NCBI GenBank assembly: GCA_964618405.1
Contig: CAZUAY010000196.1
Coordinates: forward strand, 1 to 7,477
Source: JBBQIY01 sp964618405
GTDB lineage: Bacteria; Verrucomicrobiota; Kiritimatiellia; RFP12; UBA3636
Direction of reading: 5' to 3'
DNA: 7,477 bases
Under the pieces are notes generated by a model that worked only from the letters and a program-made list of their open reading frames with translations, was not told where the DNA came from and did no database searches. Shown piece after piece: positions 1-6,487 of this stretch (within the stretch, counting starts at the first letter, position 1; the number at the start of each line of letters is the position of its first letter). The translations under genes were made by a program, and so were the position numbers.

Positions 1-1
1 C

Positions 2-1255
2 TATCTTGGGAGTTCTAGTGCCAAACTGATCGGCTTCACTTTGACCAACGGTGCCACGCTTACGTACATCCAGACGTACAACTTCACCCAGCTTTGCGGC
101 GGCGGGGTCTTTGCGGTGGCTTCGGCGACGGTTTCCAATTGCGTAATTGCTGGCAACGTCGCACATGGACTGTGGGAGTATGGTGGAGCTGGTGCCTACG
201 GTGGCACGTATTACAACTGCCGCTTTATTGGTAACCGATTCGTTCAAAAAGAAGGTTATCCGCGCGGCGGGGGCGTGTCCCGTGGTACGCTCTACAACTG
301 CGAATTAATCGGCAATACGGCTTTAAGCGGCGGTGGTGCATGGTGTGGTATTTTGTACGGCTGCCTCATTTCGAACAATGTTGCATCTTCTGCTTTGGGA
401 ACAGACGATTATGTGCAAAGCGGTGGTGTGGGGGGCATGAACGCCGACAACCGGATCTATGTTTACGATTCGATGATCGTCAGCAACCGGGCCGACCGAG
501 GCGGCGGTGCTGGGCGCTATTCCATGTTGGACAACTGCGATATCGTCGCCAACGAAACGCCGATCACACCTGGGCAACAGGGATTCGGGGGCGGCGTCTA
601 TGACCTCTCCACATTTTCTTCTGTGGCCAATTGCCGGATCATCGGCAATCGCAGCAACAATGGCGGAGGGATGTACGGAGGCTACGCCACGAATACGGTG
701 TTCGCGCACAATTATACGATCCACTATGGCGGAGGTGCTTTCAACGTGAACCTCGTCAATTGTCTGCTTTACGGCAATCGAGCCAGAAGTGATACCGGCG
801 GCGGCGGCGCTTATGGCAATAAATCCTTAAGTCTGGCATCGAGTACGTTTATCGGCAACACGCCGGATGGGGTTCGCGTGGAAGGTGCCAGCGCTGTCCT
901 GACAATCGAAAACAGCATTATCTATGGCAACGAAATCGACAACTGGAAAGAGAAAAGCGGTGTGCTGTCCTTCGACCATTGCTGCACGACGCCGACCAAG
1001 GTAGGCTGGGATGTCTCCAACATCACGATCGATCCACGGTTTGTCTCCGCAGGCAGCGGCTTCGGTCTGGAACACATCCCTGGGGAATATCAGTTGGGCC
1101 CGATGTCACCAGCTCGAAATGTAGGCGTGAACCGACCTTGGATGACGGGTGCCGTCGATCTCGATGGAAACCCACGCCTCGACAAGATGGTCGGAACCGT
1201 CGACATGGGCTGCTTTGAATATGTTTATCAGGGAACCCAACTTATCATCCGGTGA
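2..1255 (+). CDS. Right-handed parallel beta-helix repeat protein, C-terminal part (5' end outside window)
   Basis: The frame is open from position 2, upstream of the first ATG at 41, and the residues before that ATG (…LIGFTLTNGAT) already belong to the fold, so the true start lies outside the window. About 417 residues are visible. They form successive short coils of the pattern N-C-x-[IVL]-x-x-N followed by a Gly-rich turn (GGG). Examples are SNCVIAGN, YNCRFIGN, YNCELIGN, DNCDIVAN and VNCLLYGN, with Cys at visible residues 47, 73, 100, 121, 179, 211 and 254. The end carries DPRFV (about 344), a SPARNVG segment, DLDGNPR (386-392) and VDMGCFEY (400-407). This set is typical of the C-terminal module of large exported beta-helix proteins, often annotated as choice-of-anchor Q. 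Such proteins are usually secreted or surface-exposed adhesins or polysaccharide-binding proteins. No enzymatic residues can be assigned and the ligand is unknown. No transmembrane or sortase-like tail follows; the protein stops ten residues after the last motif. Fold assignment is confident, function is not. Confidence 0.85.
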   Translation, partial: YLGSSSAKLIGFTLTNGATLTYIQTYNFTQLCGGGVFAVASATVSNCVIAGNVAHGLWEYGGAGAYGGTYYNCRFIGNRFVQKEGYPRGGGVSRGTLYNCELIGNTALSGGGAWCGILYGCLISNNVASSALGTDDYVQSGGVGGMNADNRIYVYDSMIVSNRADRGGGAGRYSMLDNCDIVANETPITPGQQGFGGGVYDLSTFSSVANCRIIGNRSNNGGGMYGGYATNTVFAHNYTIHYGGGAFNVNLVNCLLYGNRARSDTGGGGAYGNKSLSLASSTFIGNTPDGVRVEGASAVLTIENSIIYGNEIDNWKEKSGVLSFDHCCTTPTKVGWDVSNITIDPRFVSAGSGFGLEHIPGEYQLGPMSPARNVGVNRPWMTGAVDLDGNPRLDKMVGTVDMGCFEYVYQGTQLIIR

Positions 1256-1288
1256 ACGGACGCGCACGAGGGAATCCAGTATGACTCC

Positions 1289-1322
1289 GAAAAGGGGTGC
1301 TTCCCGCTTTTCTGAGCTTTTT
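1289..1322 (+). terminator. Probable intrinsic terminator after the beta-helix gene
   Basis: GAAAAG (1289-1294) plus GGG (1295-1297) pairs with CCC (1303-1305) and CTTTTC (1307-1312). The loop is TGCTT and there is one bulged G at 1306. A run of five T (1318-1322) lies five bases past the stem, with more T-rich sequence beyond it. The site is about 35 bases after the stop codon and before the recN promoter, where a terminator would be expected. The bulge and the delayed T-run make it weaker than a textbook example. Confidence 0.5.
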
Positions 1323-1325
1323 AAC

Positions 1326-1354
1326 TTTGCATCTCGTTTATAGTTGATTAGAAT
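1326..1354 (+). promoter_or_regulatory. Putative sigma-70-type promoter of recN
   Basis: TTTGCA (1326-1331) and TAGAAT (1349-1354) are separated by 17 bases, matching the housekeeping -35 and -10 consensus at four and five of six positions. Transcription would begin near 1361, leaving a leader of about 50 bases before the GTG start. That leader contains a small hairpin: CTTCG 1371-1375 pairs with CGAAG 1383-1387, extended by a G-C and a T-G pair. I saw no recognisable LexA box of the CTGT-N8-ACAG or GAAC-N4-GTTC types here, so SOS control cannot be claimed from the sequence. Confidence 0.5.
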
Positions 1355-1413
1355 CGCCGGCAACGGTAGTCTTCGCTTGAACCGAAGGCGGTGGGAATGG
1401 TATCCTAGAGGGT

Positions 1414-3096
1414 GTGATAGAAAAGCTCTCAGTCAAAGATATTGCCGTAGTGGAACGTGCCGAAATCACTTTCGGAGCGGGCCTCACGGTCGTGACCGGT
1501 GAGACAGGCGCAGGAAAATCCGTGCTCATTGGGTCTATTGATCTGCTTTGCGGTGGCCGAGCCGATCACTCGATCATCCGGCACGGAGCCCAGCAGGGAT
1601 CTGTGATGGCTGAGTTTTTACTGACCCCAGAAATCATTGCTCTCGTGGCACCCATTCTGGAGGAGGCCGGCATCGATCCCTGTGAGGCGGGTATCCTCAT
1701 ACTCCGCAGAACCCTTTCGGTGTCAGGGTCAGGACGCTGCCTCGTCAACAATGGCCCTGCCACCGTTCAGACCTTACGTCGCATCGGCGAGTTGCTCGTG
1801 GATATGCATGGCCCTCACGATAATCAGTCTCTCCTCAATCCGTTATTCCAACTCGATGCACTGGATTCCTTCGGTCACTGCCAAACACCCCGCGAGGTTT
1901 TCTCTGGGATCTGGCGCGAGCGTCGATTGCTCTTACAGAAGCGCGAAGAGCTCTCGGGTGATAGCACCTCGGTTGCGCGCGAACTCGATTTGCTCAAGTA
2001 TCAGATTAAGGAGATTAGCGAAGCAGAACTTTCCCCCGATACCGATGGCGACGCGCTTGTTGCCGAGCACACCGAATCGGCGAATGCTGCGCAACTTCTC
2101 GAGTTGGGCTCAGGCGTGACGCAAATGCTTTCTGAAGGCGAAGGCTCGACCGTCGATGTCATGGCAGCCGTGATCCGCACCATCGAAGCGATGCAGCGTC
2201 ATGGCTCAGCCGAATCGAAGCAATGGCTTGAAGAAGCTCGCTCAGCGTCGATCCAGCTCAATGAACTTTCTCAAGCGATTGTTTCTAATCTCTCGCGCAT
2301 TGACGCATCGCCCGAGCGTATGCAGTGGCTTGACGAACGCATGACGCTTGTCGAAAAACTGAAGCGCAAATACGGGCGGACAATTGACGATGTTTTGATC
2401 TTTTACGAGAAAGCACAGACCCGTGCGGGCGACCTCGAATCGCGCGGCGAGCAGATCGCAGCCCTTGACGTGAAGATTGGTGAGACCGACAAGCGGCTCG
2501 ATGTTGCCGCCACGGCATTAACTGCAGTGCGTGTGAAGGCCTGTGGAAAGCTCGCAGAAGCTGTTTCGAAGCAACTGTCTGATCTCGGCCTTCCGCATGC
2601 GGCCTTCCGCATTGATTGTTCCCTTACGGCGACCGATCGTGAAAGTGGACGCGACGCTGTAGAATTTGGATTTGCTCCGAATCCCGGCGAAGCGATGCGT
2701 CCGCTCCGGCAGATTGCTTCAAGCGGTGAAATTTCGCGTGTCATGCTTGCGCTCAAAACGGTGTTGGCTGAACACGACAAGACGCCGGTGCTTGTTTTCG
2801 ACGAGATCGACGCGAATGTTGGCGGTGAAATCGCCAACACCGTTGGCGCGAAGCTCGCCGCTGTTGGGAAGACGCATCAAGTCATCTGCATCACGCATCT
2901 GCCGCAGGTGGCAGCGTGGGGACTCTGCCACCTCGCGGTAACGAAGCAGGTCGAGGATGGCCGTACGCAGACGCACATCCGTCCCGTGTCCGAAAAAGAT
3001 CGCGTGAATGAAATTGCCCGAATGCTCGGCGGTGTGGATCTCACCTCGGTTACGCTCGATCATGCGCGCGAGCTACTGGAGAAATCACCGCGCTAA
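1414..3096 (+). CDS. recN: DNA repair protein RecN
   Basis: RecN is an SMC-like ABC ATPase that acts early in repair of double-strand breaks, binding DNA ends and promoting RecA-dependent recombination in the cytoplasm. The 560 residues are close to the usual length (about 550-570). Visible landmarks in order: N-terminus MIEKLSVKDIAVV; Walker A GETGAGKS (29-36); the RecN-typical HGPHDNQSLL block (132-141, usually HGQHEHQ); a long charged middle region (about 155-370), presumably the coiled-coil arms; ABC signature ASSGEISR (435-442); Walker B VLVFDE (459-464); D-loop region DANVGGE (466-472); and the switch histidine in ITHLPQVAAWG (His495). The start is GTG at 1414. An in-frame TGA at 1378 closes the frame upstream and no ATG lies between. 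An AGAGG at 1407-1411 is only two bases from the GTG, so the ribosome site is unconvincing. The gene stands alone in its orientation, converging with the aldolase gene. Identification is secure; the signature and D-loop differ from the more common SGGE / DTGISG form. Confidence 0.97.
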   Translation: MIEKLSVKDIAVVERAEITFGAGLTVVTGETGAGKSVLIGSIDLLCGGRADHSIIRHGAQQGSVMAEFLLTPEIIALVAPILEEAGIDPCEAGILILRRTLSVSGSGRCLVNNGPATVQTLRRIGELLVDMHGPHDNQSLLNPLFQLDALDSFGHCQTPREVFSGIWRERRLLLQKREELSGDSTSVARELDLLKYQIKEISEAELSPDTDGDALVAEHTESANAAQLLELGSGVTQMLSEGEGSTVDVMAAVIRTIEAMQRHGSAESKQWLEEARSASIQLNELSQAIVSNLSRIDASPERMQWLDERMTLVEKLKRKYGRTIDDVLIFYEKAQTRAGDLESRGEQIAALDVKIGETDKRLDVAATALTAVRVKACGKLAEAVSKQLSDLGLPHAAFRIDCSLTATDRESGRDAVEFGFAPNPGEAMRPLRQIASSGEISRVMLALKTVLAEHDKTPVLVFDEIDANVGGEIANTVGAKLAAVGKTHQVICITHLPQVAAWGLCHLAVTKQVEDGRTQTHIRPVSEKDRVNEIARMLGGVDLTSVTLDHARELLEKSPR

Positions 3097-3116
3097 GCGG
3101 TTTGCCGAAAACTTTT
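3087..3116 (+). terminator. Weak hairpin between the convergent recN and aldolase genes
   Basis: ACCGC (3087-3091) pairs perfectly with GCGGT (3097-3101). The loop GCTAA contains the recN stop codon. T-rich sequence follows, including TTTT at 3113-3116. With only 18 bases between the two stop codons, this is the only structure available to end either transcript. The stem is short (five pairs) and the T-run is distant, so it may be inefficient or coincidental. Confidence 0.3.
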
Positions 3117-4221
3117 ACTGGCTGCATCCCCTGAGGTCGATTGGCCAGTCGCCAACGACTTCGGAGTCCTTTGTGAGAGCGTATCGATCAAAGAGATTGA
3201 CGGTTGGATCGCAATGCGAAGTCACAAGTTCTAAGACGGTTCCAATGGGTGGAATCGCGATGTTGCCGGGGCAGAGGATTTTTCCATACTCATCGCCGAA
3301 CCATTCATAGACCATCCCGGAATGCTCAGCTCCCATAACGAGCGGCACCCCACCATCTTTGTAGAGTGACTTCAACCCAGCGTCCACCGTGACGAACTCG
3401 CTTTGGTTTGTGCTCACAACCGTTGTCAGCAATCGTAAGGCGGGGTCAAATGGCGCACCTTGCGCTGAGTTCTCTGCCCATCCGATGGCAAGATATTCCG
3501 CATCCATACAGGTATAAGATCCTGCTTGAATCTCTGTTACTTCAGGAATATCGAGATCCATGTTGAAGGTTCCGGTGCCGGAAGAACTGAAGATCGTGCA
3601 GGTACTCGCAAGCGCCTGCAATCTACGAAACACGGGAACCACTTCCTGCAGTTGTTTGTGTGAAGCGGCTTTTCTGGAATCAAACGAACGGATATGTTGC
3701 ACGTGCCCGGCGTATGCCTGTATCCCTCTGAGCCGCAGGGTAGGGCAGGAAAGGATATGAGTGGCGAGCTCCAGCGCATCGGATGGTTTTACCCCCGTGC
3801 GATGCAGTCCGACATCGATATCAAGAAGGACATCCATCGACATACCTTTTTGGCGCAATGCCGCATCCAGTAAATCAACACTGTCTCGGTTGTCAACAAC
3901 CGTCATGAGGGAAGGAGAGTCGGCCACGAGACCGACAAGCCTCGCGATCTTCGTTGGTGTCGCGACCGGTCCGGTGATAAGAATTCCTTTAATACCGGCT
4001 TTCACCAGCGCTTCGGCTTCGGAAACCTTTGCGACGCAAATACCGCTTGCTCCTGTTTGGATTTGCATGCGCGCCAGAGATGAGCACTTGTGGGTCTTTG
4101 CATGAGGGCGCAGAGACTTACCGGCCCGGTTGGTAATATCCTGCATCCTCTGAAGGTTGCGTTCAAGAACATTCAGGTCTAACACGAGGCAGGGGGTGTC
4201 GAGATCGCACTTTTTTTTCAT
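3115..4221 (-). CDS. PLP-dependent D-threonine aldolase / D-serine dehydratase family enzyme (DSD1-like)
   Basis: This 368-residue protein has the fold-type III (alanine-racemase-like) N-terminal barrel and the C-terminal metal-binding domain of the D-threonine aldolase / D-serine dehydratase family. Near the N-terminus, DLDTPCLVLDL (6-16) and RPHAKTHK (38-45) are family hallmarks. By analogy with the alanine-racemase VKANAYG motif, Lys42 should carry the pyridoxal phosphate. The C-terminal SHCDPTVNLFD (335-345) provides a His336-x-Asp338 pair. Bacterial D-threonine aldolases use His-x-Asp for a divalent metal, whereas D-serine dehydratases usually show His-x-Cys, so cleavage of D-threonine or another D-beta-hydroxy amino acid to glycine and an aldehyde is my preferred reading. 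The ATG at 4221 is the only possible start, because an in-frame TAG lies four codons upstream. No Shine-Dalgarno is visible. The gene lies 51 bases downstream of a feoA-like gene on the same strand and may be cotranscribed with it. Codons 2-4 contain an uninterrupted run of eight A. Exact substrate is unproven. Confidence 0.88.
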   Translation of the reverse strand: MKKKCDLDTPCLVLDLNVLERNLQRMQDITNRAGKSLRPHAKTHKCSSLARMQIQTGASGICVAKVSEAEALVKAGIKGILITGPVATPTKIARLVGLVADSPSLMTVVDNRDSVDLLDAALRQKGMSMDVLLDIDVGLHRTGVKPSDALELATHILSCPTLRLRGIQAYAGHVQHIRSFDSRKAASHKQLQEVVPVFRRLQALASTCTIFSSSGTGTFNMDLDIPEVTEIQAGSYTCMDAEYLAIGWAENSAQGAPFDPALRLLTTVVSTNQSEFVTVDAGLKSLYKDGGVPLVMGAEHSGMVYEWFGDEYGKILCPGNIAIPPIGTVLELVTSHCDPTVNLFDRYALTKDSEVVGDWPIDLRGCSQ

Positions 4222-4230
4222 TTCAGATTT

Positions 4231-4247
4231 CTAGTTTGTGAAACTAG
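4231..4247. repeat. Perfect inverted repeat just upstream of the aldolase start
   Basis: CTAGTTT (4231-4237) and AAACTAG (4241-4247) are exact reverse complements around a three-base GTG centre. The element ends ten bases before the aldolase ATG and about 25 bases after the feoA stop. No T-run follows on the minus strand, so it is not a standard terminator. It could be an operator for a dimeric regulator or an mRNA hairpin affecting translation of the aldolase. Confidence 0.6.
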
Positions 4248-4272
4248 CTACGGTGAGAGCGTATTTGCTGCA

Positions 4273-4530
4273 TCAAACGATGATTTGCCTGACGTTTAAT
4301 ACGGAGGCTTCGGCTTTGCGAAGTGATAGATGGAAGCCGCGGACTTCGATTTCAATCGGGTCGCCGAGGGGCGCCTCATGGATGAAACGCACTTTGGCGC
4401 CTCTTGTGAGTCCGAGCGCCAGCAACTTGGCCCTGTATTGCCTTGTCGTTGCACTGTCTAAACCTTCTCCTTCGGCTCCGTATCCTGTCACGACGGCAAC
4501 CTGTCCTGGTCGTAATTCGCTTAGTGTCAT
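4273..4530 (-). CDS. feoA: FeoA family protein (stand-alone, no feoB in window)
   Basis: FeoA is a small cytoplasmic SH3-like protein that normally assists the FeoB ferrous-iron permease. This 85-residue product is the usual length. It shows the family pattern: an N-terminal MTLSELRPGQVAVV strand, a Leu-rich segment ending in ALGLTRGAKVRF (about 37-48), then APLGDPIEIEVRG and LSLRKAEASVL near the end. The ATG at 4530 is supported by a good Shine-Dalgarno, AGGAGA (complement of 4539-4544), eight bases upstream. The next gene downstream is not feoB but a PLP enzyme, so the protein may act with a FeoB encoded elsewhere or have another role. The family assignment is solid; participation in iron uptake is inferred only from the family. 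Confidence 0.85.
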   Translation of the reverse strand: MTLSELRPGQVAVVTGYGAEGEGLDSATTRQYRAKLLALGLTRGAKVRFIHEAPLGDPIEIEVRGFHLSLRKAEASVLNVRQIIV

Positions 4531-4555
4531 TATCGCTGTCTCCTGAAAAACTCCT

Positions 4556-4561
4556 ATTCTA
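4556..4561 (-). promoter_or_regulatory. Possible -10 element of the feoA promoter
   Basis: On the minus strand TAGAAT occurs about 25 bases upstream of the feoA start codon and would give a leader of roughly 20 bases containing the Shine-Dalgarno. No convincing -35 hexamer lies 16-18 bases upstream, the nearest candidates being TTAGCC or TAGCCT. The call rests on the -10 match and its position. No clear Fur-type 19-base palindrome was seen here. Confidence 0.35.
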
Positions 4562-4614
4562 AGTCATGCAGCGATAAAAGGCTAATTGAAAAGTAAGAAA
4601 TCTGCAATGCTTTC

Positions 4615-4643
4615 TTGACCTTTTCGGATAAAGTGGCTAGAAT
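4615..4643 (+). promoter_or_regulatory. Strong sigma-70-type promoter of the zinc-finger gene
   Basis: TTGACC (4615-4620) and TAGAAT (4638-4643) are separated by exactly 17 bases, each matching the consensus at five of six positions. Transcription would start near 4650, giving a leader of about 35 bases that ends in the AGAGG ribosome site. This is the best promoter match in the window and it is divergent from feoA. Confidence 0.75.
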
Positions 4644-4685
4644 TGCGCCGTTTATTAGATCATAGCAGGCAGTGCAGAGGTGAAA

Positions 4686-6425
4686 ATGAGCGATGGCGAC
4701 AAGGAAGCAAGCTTTCTCGAAGGTCTGACTCTCTCCCCCGATTGGGCGAAAAAGTCTTCGGATAGCCAACAGGCGAATTTCAACACGTATACATCTCGAG
4801 ACGATCGAGACTCAAGGGACTCACGTCCGAGTCGCGGAGGTTCTCGTTATGATCGTGGCCGCGATGAAGGTCGTGGTTCACGAGAGGAACGTCGGCCACG
4901 ACCGCAAGGACGGGACGAACGTCCCGGTTTCGTGGATCCACGCCGTGAAATCCCCAGCGCTCCCGTGGCTGCAAGTCCACGCAGGGAGTTTTCTGCGCCT
5001 CAGCGTTCATACGAAGACCGTCCCCCGCGTTCGGAATTTCGTCAGTACGACCGTACGCCGCCGACACCCGTTCCCTTTGAAATCCGGTTTTTACCCGATC
5101 AAAAGGCTCTCTCTGTCATCGCGCACAAAGTTCAGGGAGGCCATCGTGCCATTCCGCTACGCGATTTAGTGAAGTTGTTCTTCGACAATCCTGATTCGAC
5201 GGAAGTTCGGTTGGAGTTCGATGCCGAGAACAAGGACAAGCGCTTTCACCAGTGTGGCAAGTGTGGGTGGTTTGCACTGAGCGAAGACGAAGTTCGCGCT
5301 CATGCTATCACTACGCACTTCGCCGAATTTTTTGATTCCGAGGAGATTACGGTTGAGCCGCCTTCCGGAAACTTTACGTCGGTGGCACGCTGCGGCTTCA
5401 CGGGCAAGCTCCTTGCTCCACCGAACCACCACAGCTACAATAAGAAGATCCAGTGGATGCTCCGCACCGAGTGCGCTGGCAAATCGGAAGAGGCGTATCG
5501 CGCAAGAATTGAGCTCGTCAGCACTCCCGAAGCGATTGAGCAATGGAAGCAAGAGTCTTCGAAGCAGACCGTTTATTTCCTCAAGCCCCAAGCCGAACCG
5601 AAGAAGAAGGGCGAGCAGAAGAAGCCTGTCGAAGTCGTTCCAGAAGGCGAATCTACTCCGGCTGTCGAATCGGAACAAGAGGATACGCAGGCCCAAGTTC
5701 AGAAGATGTCCCTTGAGGATGCCGAAGAGTTCTTCAGTCGCACCATGCTTCCCAAGATGCTGCGTTCAGAGCGTCAGGTTACGGCCACGCATACGACCGC
5801 AAAGACGATCACAGACCCCAGCTTGGTCAACGCAATTTCCCGTGCTTGGGATCGCGAGCAAACGATACAGACTGCTTCGCTATTCTTTGCGGTCCGTGGC
5901 GGCCTCCGTAGCCGTAAGCTATCCCTCTTCCGTGCATCAGACCCGAGACGGGAAGAGTTCGTGATGCACAAGGCGCCGACCCCTCTCGGGACAACGGCAA
6001 CTGTGCCTGAACTTACGAAGATTATTGACTACATTACCGAGCATCCTGGATGCACCAAGACCGAGATGCTGGCCGATCTGATCCAAGCGGATTCTGCCCC
6101 CGAAGCGGCCGAAGGTATTCTCAAGCAGGTAGCATTCGTAACCGAACGCGCTTACGTCATTGAGTATTTCAACGGTGTTCTCGCCCTTGCGGCCGAACAT
6201 CCGTTCTATGCTGATCCAGCAAAGCGAAATGCAAAGGATCAACGTAAAAAGGCCGACAAGCCAGCTCCCAAAGCAGAAAAGCCAGTCGCTTCCGAAAAGA
6301 CTCAGGCTGCAGAAGAAGTACCAGCAGTGCCGGCTGAACAAGGTGTGGTAGAAACACCTGCTCCTGTTGTCGAGACGCCTGCTCCAGTTACCGAGGAATC
6401 AGAGCCTGCGAAAGATGCTGAATGA
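4686..6425 (+). CDS. Arg-rich, C2H2 zinc-finger protein of unknown function (probable nucleic-acid binding)
   Basis: I cannot name this 579-residue protein. The start is placed at ATG 4686, five bases after AGAGG (4676-4680); the in-frame GTG at 4680 overlaps that site. Regions in order: a short leader (1-35); a disordered segment rich in Arg, Asp, Ser, Gly and Pro (about 37-125); a folded region beginning FEIRFLPDQKALS (from 131); a perfect C2H2 zinc finger C-x2-C-x12-H-x4-H (Cys190, Cys193, His206, His211); a conserved-looking block RCGFTGKLLAPPNHHSY (235-251) with a further Cys and His pair; a charged linker; a region DAEEFFSRTMLPKML; a probable winged helix (about 442-502, ELTKIIDYITEHPGCTK to the strand VIEYFNGVLALA); and a Lys/Ala/Pro/Glu tail with a tandem VETPAPV heptad. 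I recall proteins of similar layout in Verrucomicrobiota, all of unknown function. An Arg-rich tail plus zinc finger plus winged helix suggests RNA or DNA binding, but this is inference. No signal peptide or membrane segment is seen. Confidence 0.8.
   Translation: MSDGDKEASFLEGLTLSPDWAKKSSDSQQANFNTYTSRDDRDSRDSRPSRGGSRYDRGRDEGRGSREERRPRPQGRDERPGFVDPRREIPSAPVAASPRREFSAPQRSYEDRPPRSEFRQYDRTPPTPVPFEIRFLPDQKALSVIAHKVQGGHRAIPLRDLVKLFFDNPDSTEVRLEFDAENKDKRFHQCGKCGWFALSEDEVRAHAITTHFAEFFDSEEITVEPPSGNFTSVARCGFTGKLLAPPNHHSYNKKIQWMLRTECAGKSEEAYRARIELVSTPEAIEQWKQESSKQTVYFLKPQAEPKKKGEQKKPVEVVPEGESTPAVESEQEDTQAQVQKMSLEDAEEFFSRTMLPKMLRSERQVTATHTTAKTITDPSLVNAISRAWDREQTIQTASLFFAVRGGLRSRKLSLFRASDPRREEFVMHKAPTPLGTTATVPELTKIIDYITEHPGCTKTEMLADLIQADSAPEAAEGILKQVAFVTERAYVIEYFNGVLALAAEHPFYADPAKRNAKDQRKKADKPAPKAEKPVASEKTQAAEEVPAVPAEQGVVETPAPVVETPAPVTEESEPAKDAE
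6348..6389 (+). repeat. Tandem 21-base duplication encoding two VETPAPV heptads
   Basis: The two units (6348-6368 and 6369-6389) differ at four third-codon positions, yet both encode Val-Glu-Thr-Pro-Ala-Pro-Val. It lies in the low-complexity C-terminal tail of the zinc-finger protein. Confidence 0.85.
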
Positions 6426-6487
6426 TGGCGTGATCCAGTTTGATGAAGCAGGATATGCTGATGGATTTATCAATAAGTTGAGCGACC

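Noticed and set aside
1..1255. Gly-rich coil repeats as a DNA-level tandem repeat
   Set aside because: Coils are similar only at the protein level, of unequal length and divergent in sequence; they reflect the fold, not a DNA repeat array.
1361..1413. LexA/SOS box upstream of recN
   Set aside because: recN is often SOS-controlled, but I found no palindrome matching the known LexA box types in the leader.
2403..2840. 145-codon antisense open frame inside recN
   Set aside because: recN is unambiguous here and the antisense product is compositionally biased without motifs.
4545..4680. Fur or DtxR operator between feoA and the zinc-finger gene
   Set aside because: Expected near an iron gene, but no convincing palindrome of the right length was visible.
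5166..5696. 176-codon antisense open frame
   Set aside because: Leu/Arg-rich shadow on the opposite strand of the zinc-finger gene, with no recognisable family.
5302..5964. 220-codon plus-strand open frame inside the zinc-finger gene
   Set aside because: Its product is an Arg/Ser-rich low-complexity translation of another frame of a real gene; it has no domain and no ribosome site.
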